Part shown: positions 1-13,000 of the stretch, piece by piece
How the letters are laid out: each line of letters starts with the position of its first letter
How positions within the stretch are numbered: position 1 is the stretch's first letter
Notes under the pieces: model-generated
Databases searched by the model: none
What the model saw: only the letters and a program-made list of their open reading frames with translations
Told to the model about the DNA's origin: nothing
Position numbers and translations under genes: made by a program
Assembly: GCA_964036275.1 (NCBI GenBank)
Contig: OZ038435.1
Span: forward strand, 23,914,559 to 23,978,558
From: Litoditis marina
Lineage: Eukaryota; Nematoda; Chromadorea; Rhabditida; Rhabditidae
Reading direction: 5' to 3'
Length of the DNA stretch: 64,000 bases

Positions 1-3000
1 ATTTAAATTACTCTATTTGAAACACATCGAGTTTGTTGAACAATATGATTTTGATGTAAACCCTTCAATCTAGGAAAGCATTCGAAACTTTGATGATAAA
101 TAACACAAAGACTATCCCGCTACACGACTAGCGCGATGAAAAAATTCAAAAATCCTATAGAAGGCGGTGGAAGGGTGGAAATTCTTCGTTAGTCGTTACT
201 CACTTCCTCTGGTTCTTGTCCGGGTGCTGTCGAGGTTGCCTGACTTGATGTATTTGCGTTGGTGGTAGTAGTAGTAGTAGAAGGTTTGTTGGTGGATGGG
301 ATCTGAAAATCACATGTTTTCATTCAACGCCGTGCGTTCAACAAATATAACAATGTCACAGATTGAGAACTGACGAAAGTCTGTTTTGCACACTACTTGA
401 CCTAACTTTCCGCCTGATTTAGAAACGTACGACTGTTCTTAATAATATGGACAATTTAACAACAGATGTACACGAAATTCAAATTCGGAAGGATCGAAAT
501 GGTAAGCGACCAACAGTCGGTCAAAAGTGGGAGGGTTGCGAAACAGTTCTGAAACAGTCAGGGTCATAACTCGTAATTTACTAACTGGACATACCAAAAG
601 TGCTGCAATTTAACAAACAAATTCTAAAATGCTTAGTCTTGGAGGGGTCGCGTGAACAGAGCTGGTGGGGACCATTCACCATTTAGAGGTGTATGAGAAT
701 GGTACCTGTTGTTTCGATTGCTGTTTGCCACTGTCTTGCTTCTTCGTCGCTGCGGCAGCAGGAGGAGCTTCTACAGCCTGACTTGTCGAAGGAGAAGGAA
801 TCTCATCAGCCGAGTGAACTGTTGGCGATAGCGGCCACTGCTTAGGATTAGAGCGGGGACGAACGAGATTTGAATCTTCCGACAACTCGACCTAACAAAT
901 GCACAAAAAATTTAATCAAGTGATCTGAAGTTCGAGAAAAACAAGTAATACCAAAGGTACGGAAACAAAACAATAACAAGATCGCACATTTTGAAATTAG
1001 TGAAAAATCGTATTTCTGATTAGTATAGGATTCGCGGACTAATTAAAAACCTGCCATACTTATGACCTCGATCCTCACAGGGAATCTTGTTTTATGATGG
1101 TACATTTGAGACGAAAACAAATTTAGATCAATTCATCATCGAAATAACTCACCCTCTCACTATCTCTCAACCCTTCGCAAATGAGAGCAAGATCTTGAGT
1201 AAGCGATCGGACACGAGGGAAAGAAGCAATAAGTCCCAAAGGTAGGAATCCTTCAGAGTTCATTTTCCGGCGGAGGAAGAAGTCTTTCTGTAGATTATCG
1301 TCAGAGAAGTAGTATTCACTGAAATAATTAAATTAATTTCCATTAATCCGCTTCTATACTATTAGAGTAACAAATACAGAAAGGACGACTAACACTTCTT
1401 CTACTTGATCGCAAATCACATGGTCGACTATTTTGAGTGATTTAAGCTACGTTTTAAAACACGCTGTGTGAACCCATGTTGTTGGCAACCCACATTTGCT
1501 TTCGTACGCAATCCTTGAGTGTCTCATCATTGAGCGGCACGAACGGAGCTTGCGTCGGATAGATTGGCGCGAATGGAATCGCGGTGTTGATGTTGTCGGT
1601 TGTTGTAGGAACCACATGAGCGATAGGACTAACGAGTCCGGCAGCAACTTGAGGAACGATCGGTTCCGCACGTGTATCCAGAACAGTAGGAGCGATTGGG
1701 GCGTGCATCAGTGGCATGGGGGGCCTAAAAAGTATAGGAATATTGACAGCAAAAAAAATTAGTTCGGTATGTGCTTTAGTCAAATGGCAAATGCAGATCT
1801 TACGTACGCGATCCTAATGTAAACTTTAAGGTTAATTTTCAACTTGGAGGCCGTTCGAACAAACAGAATTTCCTGATTAAACGACAATGCACACATATGT
1901 AATACTTGGACTACTTTGAGAAGATTCCAATGCGCCCACCTAGGGGACAGCCAATAAATTGAACGTTTAGAGAATGAAATCTACCTATTCAATCGTTGAA
2001 AAATTGATGTATACTATTCACCTATAGCCGAAGGCTGCCATATGCTGCTGAGCTTGCTGTATCATAATATTTGCCATCTGAGGATCAAGAGCACCGACTC
2101 CTTCGAAAGGTGGCATGTTCGAGATAGAATAGTATTGAGCATACTGTGAATCCATCAAATTCATGTAGTCAAAGTTGTCTTCACCGTCCTGAAACTGTAA
2201 TATCCGTAGATAAAAATCAAATGGTATGCAATATCCCGGCATCTACTAAATAAAGACAGGACAGGTACGCAACATCGGCACCCTATCGGAGAGCTTTTTC
2301 CTATACGATAAGACAAAAAAACAGTAGCACATGTTCACCGTTTCCACACCGCATCTCTGAACAACGAAACTGATCGAGAGGCAGTGCTACCTATTCAATA
2401 TGAAAATCTCAAATACTAGCTGTTTGTGAAAACCCTGACACACAAAATATTACGGACACCGAACGGCAGAGCTAAATACAACATTAACCTGGACATCATC
2501 CCAATCTGGCAGTGGTCCTCTGGCCTTCCGTTGAGCGGGTGTCAACTTGGGTGGAGCGTGTGGATTCGGACGTGCTTGCCATCTATCACTTCGCTGGTAA
2601 TAGGCTTTGGGCTTATCTGAATCGCGTCCGCTGTTGTTCTTGTGCCAGTAGTCCTTCGGTTGCACACCAGGACGAGTGGCGGGAGCAACACCTCCCTTCT
2701 GAGAGGAAGTTGTCGATGAACGCGCACTTCCATTCACAAGCGACGCCGGCTTCTCGTCCTTTCCGGCCGGTGACTTTTTGCCGGACTTCGATGGAGATTT
2801 CGACTGCGCGGCAGCCGGAGACGACATCGACGACTGTGGTGAAGATACGGCAACCTGCGCCTGAAACAACGCCATAGCATATTTTGAGCACCAAGGCGGG
2901 GTTGTCACCTAAAACACACCGACAAACGATGTCTCGGTAGTCTTTCAGGCAGCCGAATTTTACCCGTATTCGACTATTAAAAGGGAAGTTAAAAGCAAGG

Positions 3001-6000
3001 TCCAGTAAATTATTATCAGAGCAACTATTAAATAGCAGATACAAACATGCGAGTCTACTTCGACATTAGAACGATAGGCGACTGAAAACCTCTCCGATAT
3101 TTCATTAGTTAAATGGTTCTCGGGTGGTAATCAGCAGTAGAAGTACCTTAGTCCTTAGACATAATCGAACAAAACATCATTCGCAATAGTAAAGTACTAA
3201 TAATGATGAAAGCTAACGTGGCAATTTTCAATCAAAACTGTCATAAATTCGTAATTTGTTGGAAACTGCGGCTCATCGCGTACAGCTGAGGAAAAAATCG
3301 AAAATGTCGCTCTTACGTCCGCGAACGTATCTTACCGGAGTCTCGTCTGAATCCTTTACACTCTTTTTCCAGCCGTATGTTCCTCTCTGTTGATAGTAGA
3401 TTCCGTTTGATGAATTTTCGACAACCCTGGAAATTATTTTCTACATGTCCACTGTAAAGATGGCTAAATGAGGAAAACGAACGTAGGAATCGGAACCAGA
3501 GACCAGACACCAGACGGTTAACTTTGTAGCCCTTGCGCCTTGCCTCTTGAGATGAGAACCCTCAAAAAGTTGCCACAAACCGCGGTGACTGTGTACACTA
3601 TGATAATGTTTTTCCGTCGTAGAAATATTTAATACAAAGTTTTTGCTATTTTTTTAACTACGGAAAGGTTGAGGTTGATATTGAATGAACAAATTTCACG
3701 TAATACGATGGATTGAAGTACTCAATGTAGTACGGCGGAAATGGTGACCGACCAATAAACCAATATCATTATCAGAATATGGCTATCAATGTAATATAAG
3801 CCCGAAACAGGTCACCAATCACCCTTTTCACTTTTGCTTTGGCATACTATACGCGGAAGCAAATTGTTAAATTAGAGAAAATTGCTAGCACAGAAACCAA
3901 ACAGACAAATAGCACAAAAGGGAAGGATTCTTATCAGTGCGTTGTGATTATGATGGACCATGCACTACATAGATGTATGACCTAGCAGTGTAATCTCATA
4001 ACATTTCAACAATCTCGATAATAGGCTTGCAAGTAAATCTGACTACTCAGCTGGCTTGAGCGTGGCAAAAAACTTTATTGATTAAAAACAGCGAAAGGGT
4101 GGATGAGCTTTGTTCCGAAACATAGAAACAGGGTTATTGAGAGAGAATGTGCGCAAACAAGAGAATCAAGATAAAGAGCGGCCCAATAGCGCAGACATTA
4201 ACGAGAGCACAGAGAGGCAGGGTAAGGGTATGCAGGCAATACGACTGGCAAACTGGCATCAGGTGCTGTGTCAATTCGCGCCAGACGCGCTCGCGAGAAA
4301 ACATAACATACACATACAACGCTAATGCTACACATAGTTCAAAGCTGCCAATACTTTTGAAAGTCAATTTGGAGCTGACGCAAACGGGGAAAATTAGTCA
4401 ATATCGGTATGTAGCTACTAACTATGAAAACAAATGTGCTTCGAAATATTATGGAGCCCGATCTCGATTTTAGCCGGCCCAATTTTCGAACAAAAGCATA
4501 TCGAATTGAAGAATACCAAGCCCAAATAGACCAATAACTCACAAAGATCAGAATCTTTTCAACAGGCAAATTGACCACACACGGGTCACACGGTACACTT
4601 ATGCGTTAGATAAGTAATCCCACGAATTATAAAATTTCCCAAATAAATGTCGGACTGAGTTTCAGAGAATATTGATATTGGACTGCAAAAGAATACATCA
4701 CGTTGACCAATTCATCAAAACTACACCAAGTTCCCACGCAATGAAATATTCAAAATAAATGCAGCGTTAAAATCAGTGTCAAGTGTTTTCTACAGTTAAC
4801 AGAGAATAAAGATGACATCCTAAACGGGACATCGGAGCCGGAAACACAGACGGCAAATTAAATACTAAACACACAAATCAGTAAAGCCTGACTTCAAGTA
4901 ACAAACCGTTCATTTAAAAAAAATTACTATTATACTTGTGAAGACTACGAAGAGCCCTTTTCTCGAGTTTATCCAGCTAGCTTGTCATAGAATGTACAAA
5001 GGGGCGGAAAAGTCGTATTTGTGCCACCCGTAAATGATCCAATCCACTACTTTTTTCAAACTATTTCGGGGAGCATCTATTGTTGATTGTTGGCACAAAC
5101 CACTATTACCAGTTAAAGTCAGTATCAGTCAAAAATCATGCTGTGAAGTAAGAAGCAGTTGGTTGTAAGACAAAACCGCCATGTTAACATACCAGGACTC
5201 ATCTTCGTCGTCTTGATCTGGAGAGTCGTCGTTATTTACGGATCCTAAAAAGAGTATATGTATATTTATTTTGATGTCAACACTCGTCATAAACATCTGT
5301 TGTTGAGCAAAGTGGGAGAAAGAAGTTGTACGCCAATGGACACCCAACTGCCCCATGACTCGCCGGTCCTGTACACTTTCTGCCCACAAAAATAAATCTA
5401 TAAGAACAAGATAACTACGAGACCCATCCATCCCGATTCCTAAAAGTCAATATTTTCGGGTGTCGATGAGACAAGCACCAAAAGGTATGGAAAACCATTC
5501 CATGATACTGCAACACGCATGTTCAGAGTTCTATTGTAATAATTTTCCTGGAGCAGCCATAATGATTATCTACGCCCTTTGCTGGTCAACCACCGCATGT
5601 TATTGTCAAATTGTACATCGATGTAAGTAAGCTATACTTTGCTAAATAATTAATTAAAAACCATGTGAACAAGCGGACCATTAATAATTAGACTATTACC
5701 ATTCTGTCGTGCATCTTTCTTTTTCGAGCCTCCTTTCGATGTTCCTTTGCCCTTATTTCCATAGTCTACATCAATATCAATCTTTTTCCAACTGTTCTTC
5801 CCGACCTTTCCTCCCTTCAATCCATTCGCAGTGGTATCCGCATCATCCTGTAAATTTAACATATTCAAATGAGATGCGTGATGTCTTTTCTTGTCCGAAA
5901 CGAAAAATGAAGGTTCATAAGATGATGGGACCTCTGCCAATTCTGACCTCATCATCACTTAGTTTGCTATACGTGAACAAGCCCTAAGCACCGACAATGC

Positions 6001-8898
6001 TGCAGTGCCTGCAGACGTGAATACACGGTAATTCACCTTCTCGACTAATCATATTAAAGAGAAGCTACAAATTTTTCACCAGTGCAAAATATGGGATGTC
6101 GGTATGGAGAACAGTTAAGATTCATAATTGTCTGAATTGAAAATTTCAATTGTTCAAAAAGTCTTTCTGATATGCCACGTACCACGTAGGCGTCTTATAT
6201 GAAAGTTAATCGGGAGATGCTAATGTGTTTTAGGTAAGTAGGAGTTGCGGCAAAAATATTGGAAAATAGGCGGAACTCGTATTTCCGAAAAAGTCCCGTC
6301 TACCACTGAAAGTGGAAGAGTATGGAACTTTATATCAAGTTTTCCCATATGTAAAATACCTTGTCAAAATGGCGCTGACCCATGCTCCTTTTTGGCACTT
6401 ACGCTCATTTTCAGAAGCAAAACTGTTGAAAATGCGATAAACGAGAGAAATGAGCATGTATGCAATGGCGCCATGCCCGTTTTTAGAGTTACATACGTTT
6501 ATTTTAGTTAGACCGGTACCAAACTATTTTACCTATGACTTTTACCTAGGTAACCAAACTATAAAACTGAGTGAGAGGTAAGATTTTCACTAGTAAATGT
6601 AATTATTGTTGTTCAAAGTTCAAAAGCCATATTTTGAAAAAAACAAAGTTGCCCTGTACTTGGTACACAACTTTTGTATGAAATAACTATAGATTCAGCT
6701 TTTGAAGAGAACATCAAATCAAGAAAGGAATATACCCGAAAAAAATCGATGCGCGTTGTCCAAGATAATTGAAAAAAGTAGGAATCAATAGGTTCTTGGC
6801 TAGCCTAGTTTGAAGTGAATGTGAAGTCGTAAGCATCAACTGATTGATGTATACCACTCATAGATAGGCATAAAAGAAATCACAGTGGGAATATTGCCAG
6901 TTCGACGACTTGAATTGTTAAACATCCCTTACAACGAAAGGGCGAAAAGTTATAGCCCCAACCCCTTGGATAATTATCAAAAAAACCATCTATGTTGTAA
7001 AAGTTGGGGGTCCCATCCACATTGAAGTGAAGCTAAAGCGTCCCCCCGGTCACATAACTGGGGTATCGCCGCTCCTATGAAAGACACGACGAACTCAATC
7101 TGCAAAGAGCATTTTTATCAGTCAAAACCCACAAAAACCGACCTTTTGAACTTCCATTGTTGGGGAATTCTGTCTTGATCCTGAGGATGTTCCATTAACC
7201 TGGATATCATCGACTTTAGAAGCGTCAAGGGTGGGCCATTCCGGATCAGCCTTCTCCGTTAAATTGGATGCAACAGCAGATTCAGTAGGAGCTGTCGGTT
7301 TCGCCCGAGTTTCAGTCTTCTTGGATGCGGCCACTACATTTTTCGATGGCTGAAACGAATAATGACATGAATTGAATGTTAGCAACACTCTCTGAAAAAC
7401 ATTCAATTCTGTAGAAAATTTGAGTCGACTACTCATATTTGAAGATAACATTACACTGACTACTCATAATAGCAGATAACGGATAAATGTGAATCCTAGT
7501 AGCAGTCATTTATGAAACATGAAGGGTTGAGCTTAAGCTGAAAATAAAGGAAAGCTACACTGCAGCAACCGTAACATCATTAACTACAATGTGAAAAAAC
7601 ATACCTCAATGGGAGTTGCCGCGATTGGTGTCGGAACGGGTTTGATCTCCGCAGCTGGAGCAACTTGTTCAGGAGCACTATTTTTAGTCTCAGTGACTTC
7701 CTTTTTGACTTCTTCTTCTGACACGCCTGAAAAGCACAACGCGTAACTATTATAATGAATAGTATAGTATGGTAGGATGTTGATTGTTCTACATGCTAAA
7801 TTCAACGGCTAATGTGTTAAAAGCAAGGATCACTTAAACATATTTGTATTGCATTGTTTGTTAGAATCATTACGAAAATCCAACCAACATCAAAGTGATG
7901 GCAGTTGTGCATAAAAATTTATATCAATCGAATGAAGGTTCTCATATTGAAGCATACGTAAAATACCCCCTTATTTCGATACTAACTGATGCTCACTTTT
8001 GCCAGATTTCGATCGATGCATGGTCACTTTTCTCCCACATACGTCTGAGAAACTATGAGAAGTAACGAAAATTCGACATTTTCAGATAACCATACTTACT
8101 TTTCGATTTTTCTCATGCGCACTTTTCTTGACCTGATGTGGAGGTATTTCACGTATGTATTGAAGTAATTTCGAAGTGTACGTCTCAAGATTCAGATCAA
8201 CTAGTACAACAATTTCATTTAATCAGACACGCGCAATTGAATTATGAGTCAAGTCGTGCAAACATCCTGTCTATATATGCAGTGGCAGTCTACAGTATTC
8301 ACCAATACTAAAATTACTACGCTTAGCTTTGCCTTCCCTGTTTCGAAGGCGCGGAAAGAGAGTCCAACCCGCGGAATAATTATAAATGTTGGTGAATACA
8401 GCCACAAGACGAAAACACTTACTTGTATCACCACCAAATGAAACCTGAGCAAAATCTATAAAATGTTAATTGATTCTGCTGAGCTATTCGAGAACAAAAC
8501 CCACCCTTTGTTGATTTGAACCATGCATTCACTGCCGGGAGCGGTGCCGGTTCCAGAACAACTGGCTCCTCAGGAGGCGCAGCTGGCTCTTCCGGTACTG
8601 GTTCACGCTTCTCTTCTTTAATCTCGGTCTTTGGTGGGCGACGCTCTCTATCCTTCTTTGGTCCTCTTTTCCTGTTGTGGAATTTCTCTTTGTTGTCAGC
8701 CTTCTCGTTCTTCTCAGTTTTCTTTTCGGATTTTTCCTTGGTATCCTTTGAAGTAGCGGTAACAGGTGGTCGATCAACTGTAGTTACAGCTGAGGTAGAT
8801 TGTGGTTGAGATTCAGAAACTGTCGATGATGTGGGAGTTTCTCCATGTTGGCCGGAGACGACCTTCGCGAATGAAAGCATCGGGTGCCTCTCGGCCAT
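1..8898 (-). CDS. larp-1: La-related protein 1 (LARP-1), 5' part; gene runs off left edge
   Basis: LARP1-family RNA-binding protein; in other animals the family acts in cytoplasmic control of mRNA stability and translation. Thirteen phase-consistent exons (756 codons): 8898-8505, 8455-8423, 7726-7605, 7349-7143, 5847-5700, 5244-5193, 3426-3336, 2860-2489, 2188-2022, 1724-1494, 1318-1153, 891-706, 302-204. The La motif spans the exon 10/11 junction (about residues 595-661): RKQIEYYFSDDNLQKDFFL, then RRKMNSEGFLPLGLIASFPR. It is followed by PKQWPLSP, matching the WPLP that follows the LARP1 La module. Upstream are family landmarks: VNAWFKSTK (residues 123-131), DPEWPTL, and NSWKKIDIDVDYG before a Lys/Gly-rich tract. 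The linker is low-complexity Pro/Ala/Glu. The start is the ATG at 8898, which has an in-frame stop upstream; ACTACAG 24 nt upstream may be a trans-splice site. The DM15/C-terminal half must lie left of base 1. Exon 13 ends in a Thr-rich run. Confidence 0.93.
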
Positions 8899-9289
8899 AA
8901 GCCTATCCAATGAAAATGAACTGTAGTGGCCTCACACGGTCTGCAATGGTGGTTGATTAACATGAATAACATCAGTAATGCGACACTCATATATTTGACT
9001 AGAAAGAACCGAATACTATCACGTCTGCACCGAACCACTGCCTAAAAGGACGCGACCGAAAAAAAGATATATTACGAATTAATCTCGCCCATAATATTAT
9101 GAATTCTCAATGGACATGGAATATTCATATATTTATAACTATAGTAGCAAATATTCAGCAGCTCTTTCTACAAACTTCATTAATTTGCTATTAGTCGCAC
9201 TTTTTCCGAACCCTCATGTACACTTCTAATTCCATATTAAAACAAATATAAAAAGAAAATAATAAAGTTGAAAGAAATGGGCGGAGTTC

Positions 9290-9450
9290 TAAGTCAACCC
9301 CTGTCGGTGGATTGCGGGGCAGCCCTGCATCGGTAATTATTAACTCTGTTGGGGGCCTGCGCTATGCGGGCTGCCAAGCAGTTTACGTTAAGCAAAGTGC
9401 GCCAGGGTGTGCGATTTGCGTCAACGTATACCTCTGGCGCAATACCCAGT
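9290..9450. other. GC-rich, hairpin-forming patch of unknown nature
   Basis: A GC-rich island within AT-rich intergenic DNA. It contains short complementary arms: GGCAGCCCTGC near 9320 against GCGGGCTGCC near 9367, and TGCGCCAGGG near 9399 against CCTCTGGCGCA near 9431. It could be a structured RNA, a relict repeat, or promoter sequence. I do not recognise it as any known RNA gene. Confidence 0.3.
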
Positions 9451-10055
9451 TTTCAATCGCTGAAAGTTAGAGATTTTGAATTAAAATTTTTGCAAGGATC
9501 GTGTGAACCAATTCTAAAAGCTAAATGACTCGTTCAGAAATGTTACTGCTGGACCTATTTCATTATTCTGAACTATTGTTTTGTACAGGCGAAACTTTGT
9601 GCAACTCAGTAAACTCGACAGTCACTGCAACAACTACAATAAATAAGCTAAATTAAATAATAATAGCTGAAAGTGCTAATTGTATTTCTGGAAAATATCA
9701 TCAGAAGACCAGTAAAACTCGTAGGAGCTTGCAGCTGCTCCCTCTGAGCGAGCACGCAGTTTTGCGCTTTTTAACGTTCCGTTGAACGAATTTTTGTCTG
9801 TGAATACGGCTATACAATTGCAATGGAATGATGTTCATATATCGTGATGGTGATGCTCATGGAAAAATGATTGTGATGTGAAATTCTCTAATATTCTTCT
9901 GGCACGCGCGCGATTGATCAATTGATATTTACACGTTTGCCTGTGTTTGTACCAGATGCTGTAGATGAACTATATACCAGCTGCTTAAATGTACGCTCTC
10001 TCGCCACTCTTCCTTTAAATCCAATCACGCTAGTTTGTGATAACTTTATCACGAA

Positions 10056-10066
10056 TTGTCTTTCAG
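10056..10066 (+). promoter_or_regulatory. Probable spliced-leader trans-splice acceptor for the MICU gene
   Basis: TTGTCTTTCAG ends four bases before the ATG at 10071 with no upstream coding exon. This matches the nematode pattern in which an SL leader is joined just before the start codon. An ordinary 5' UTR intron would look the same. Confidence 0.6.
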
Positions 10067-10070
10067 GTTG

Positions 10071-13000
10071 ATGAAGCGTCATGCATTCCGTTTATTCTCT
10101 AGTTTCCGAAGGAGCTCTTCTTATTCTCACTCACGAGCGCGGTTTTCAATGGGAAAGTTTCCGTCAGGGTTAGCTGGTTCGGTAGCATTGACGGGTGGTG
10201 CTTTGGTTGGTTATAAAGCGTATTCCTCGCCACTTCTAGCAGATGTTATCGGTGAGTTGTCTTCTAAAAAATTCTTCTTTACAAGTTACTGACTAATCAA
10301 AAATATCTTCTCTACAAGTTTGCTTGCCAGTCAACTGACAATCAAATGATCAACAAACTTCGAATTTTCATAACAATCGAAAGCGAACCACAGAACAACA
10401 CACACAGATGTTTCATTTCATTTCTCTAAAATGTACACACCCTGTATTGTTTCGTTATCCAGAGAATGAAGAAGATATTCAAAGAAACGTCCAAACCGAT
10501 CATAAACTATCCAAGAGGGAGCTAAGGTTTCTTCGGTTTGCATCAATGGAGCATGACGATGTTATCTACATGACTCCCATGGACTTCATCGATTCACTCA
10601 CTCTGGATGTACCGCGAGGTTGGTCGATACTGTTAAATTAAATCACACCCAAATAACCAAAGTTAAACGTTATCGGTTGGCTCTAATAATGTAAACGGCT
10701 GGTCCGACTATTTGACGTACGACTAACGGCATAAACAGTAAGGTCCGACTATTCGACGAAAAGTAGTTCGTGTTCAGATTGAAACACGTGAAAATCGATG
10801 ACTTTACACCAAAAATAGACAAATTCATTCGTTTTGGGAGAAAAAATACCTTGTTTTTCGTTTTTCTCTGGCTATTCGGGCAATTTTACTTAGGTGTGGC
10901 TGGACACCGTTTCACTGGCACGGCGTTCTCGACGACAGCTTTATTAAATAAGGAACACGCGTCCTCGATTTTAGACGCTCCGCAGATGATTCGCGTAAAA
11001 TTAAGCAGCGAAATAGTGCTGCGACCATTCCAAATTGCAGTGGGATACAGTGTCCCGCCGCGGAAACTTTGTGGACGGAGCTCAATACAAGTTTAGTCGC
11101 AAAAATTAATGTAGGCGAGAACGCCGTGCTGGTGCTACTGGAGCCAACTGAATCACCCGGGTGGCTAGAAAATCGGACAACATGTGAAGAAACGCAGTTT
11201 TCAGTGCTCGAACACATTTACATACAGTGGGAGTCAAGCACCAAACGTGTCATTCTTTCTTCCTGCTATGCTGTAGACGGGTGTTGATAATCTGTTTTCC
11301 CCAAAAAACCACATGTACCATCCAAGTGTGTAGGACCAATAACCATATCGATGTTGTTCGTACAGTATTCAATGCATGTCATTGGTGAGTGCTCCTGGCT
11401 GGAACAATAAAACTGAAAGCAGATATTTGATTTGTTTCCAGAGAGGGTGTATCGTCGCGTTATGAAACCTAATGAGCTGATCAAGATACTCAACCGAACG
11501 CCTCCTTTCCGACAAGGCAGTAAGGATTTATTCCGGAAGTTGGATCAAAATGGATTGATATCATACTCGGAATACATCTTTCTGCTCACTTTATTGACAA
11601 GTAAGTTCATTGTAATTACTCTATAATTCAATCAGCTTGAAAAAGCCGAAAAGTAGCAGTAGGATAGCAGTATGACAGTGACATTTCTACTTCATAAAGG
11701 TGTGATTTCAGAATCGAAATCAGCATTCAAAATAGCTTTCCTCATGTTCGACAATGACGATAATGGGCAAATTGACAAAGATGAATTTCTCCTGGTTGGT
11801 TTTTGTTCAAATACAATAGTAGAACACGGTTAGAATCATACGTAATTAATATTTATTGATTATGTGTTACATTTCAATGATATCTAATAAGTACTAAGGA
11901 ATTACTAATGTGGAATTTTGGCTTTCGAAAGGCTTTTGATGTGTTGCATAATGCTTAGGCTTGATTTTTGTTTTGGCTTTTTGGTTGCACTGCGTTATCA
12001 TTTTTCACACATATTGGTAGATACACTCATTCTCGATTTCTTAATCAATTCAATAGTTTTCCGTTGTGTGTTGTTTTGGTTGGCATAGCTATGCTGGTTC
12101 CCACAGTGCGTGTGGCTGAAGAGGATTCTATCTAGATTCGAAATCTGATGTCTTCTCTACGCTCCACGCGAAATCTGCAGAAGTCGGCTGGTCCGAAAAA
12201 AGAAGATGTGAGTTCGAAGGAGTTATTGGTCATGTTTTGTGAGCGCACAGAATAGAGACAAGGAAGGAGGCTATAAAAATTAAACATCTAGTCTATACAG
12301 GGATAGCTTAGACGGTGCCAACATCATTCGATCCAGTTTAGTTTCTCAATCATTCCACTTCATAAGAAGTTTGCAAGTATTGTACTGTGACGTGTTTTAC
12401 TTATTTGCATATTCATCGCAACATAGGATTAGTAGTATTCGTATGTACTGTTTCTGTAGCGAACAATCTCATATCACATTTTGTGTTTTGCACCATGCAC
12501 ATGCTGTTCCAGTCGTGTCAGTTGGATGTGTCTGACTATCAGTTCGTCGTAGCTCGCCTCCATTCGAAGCTGTTCTACGGAACAGACTCTTATTCTGTCG
12601 TCTTTGCGGTGTGGTATTTTGTTTATCTTTTTGCACCCAAATTCCTTTCCATTCCATTACTTTAGTGTACATCGTGGACGACACTTTAGCTAGACTTAAA
12701 AGTAATTTTTGCTTCTCAACGCGTCATGACAAAATCATCGGTGGAAATCTATTCGGGAAACATTGATTTTTCAGTCTTTGGTGGCAGATGTTGTTCAACC
12801 TTGTTGGTTATTTGCAGCCCTCTGACGGACGGCGAATCATCTGACCGGACCATGCTCGGGTGTTGTGTTGTTGCAAAAGTGAAGCATGTTTCTTATTGCA
12901 TGAGTTCGTAGTTCTATTCAGCTCTGTTGCTTGTTATTTCATTTCAAATTTCGCACTTTTTCAGCCATTCTTACGTAATTCCGATTTCCAATAGCATTAA

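Larger units (their letters stand above)
8899..10070. other. Divergent intergenic region between larp-1 and the MICU gene
   Basis: About 1.17 kb separating the start codons of two divergently transcribed genes, so it probably holds both promoters. It is AT-rich apart from one GC-rich patch (listed separately). I see no convincing exon in it. Before the MICU start it ends in a pyrimidine-rich acceptor (TTGTCTTTCAG). Confidence 0.6.
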
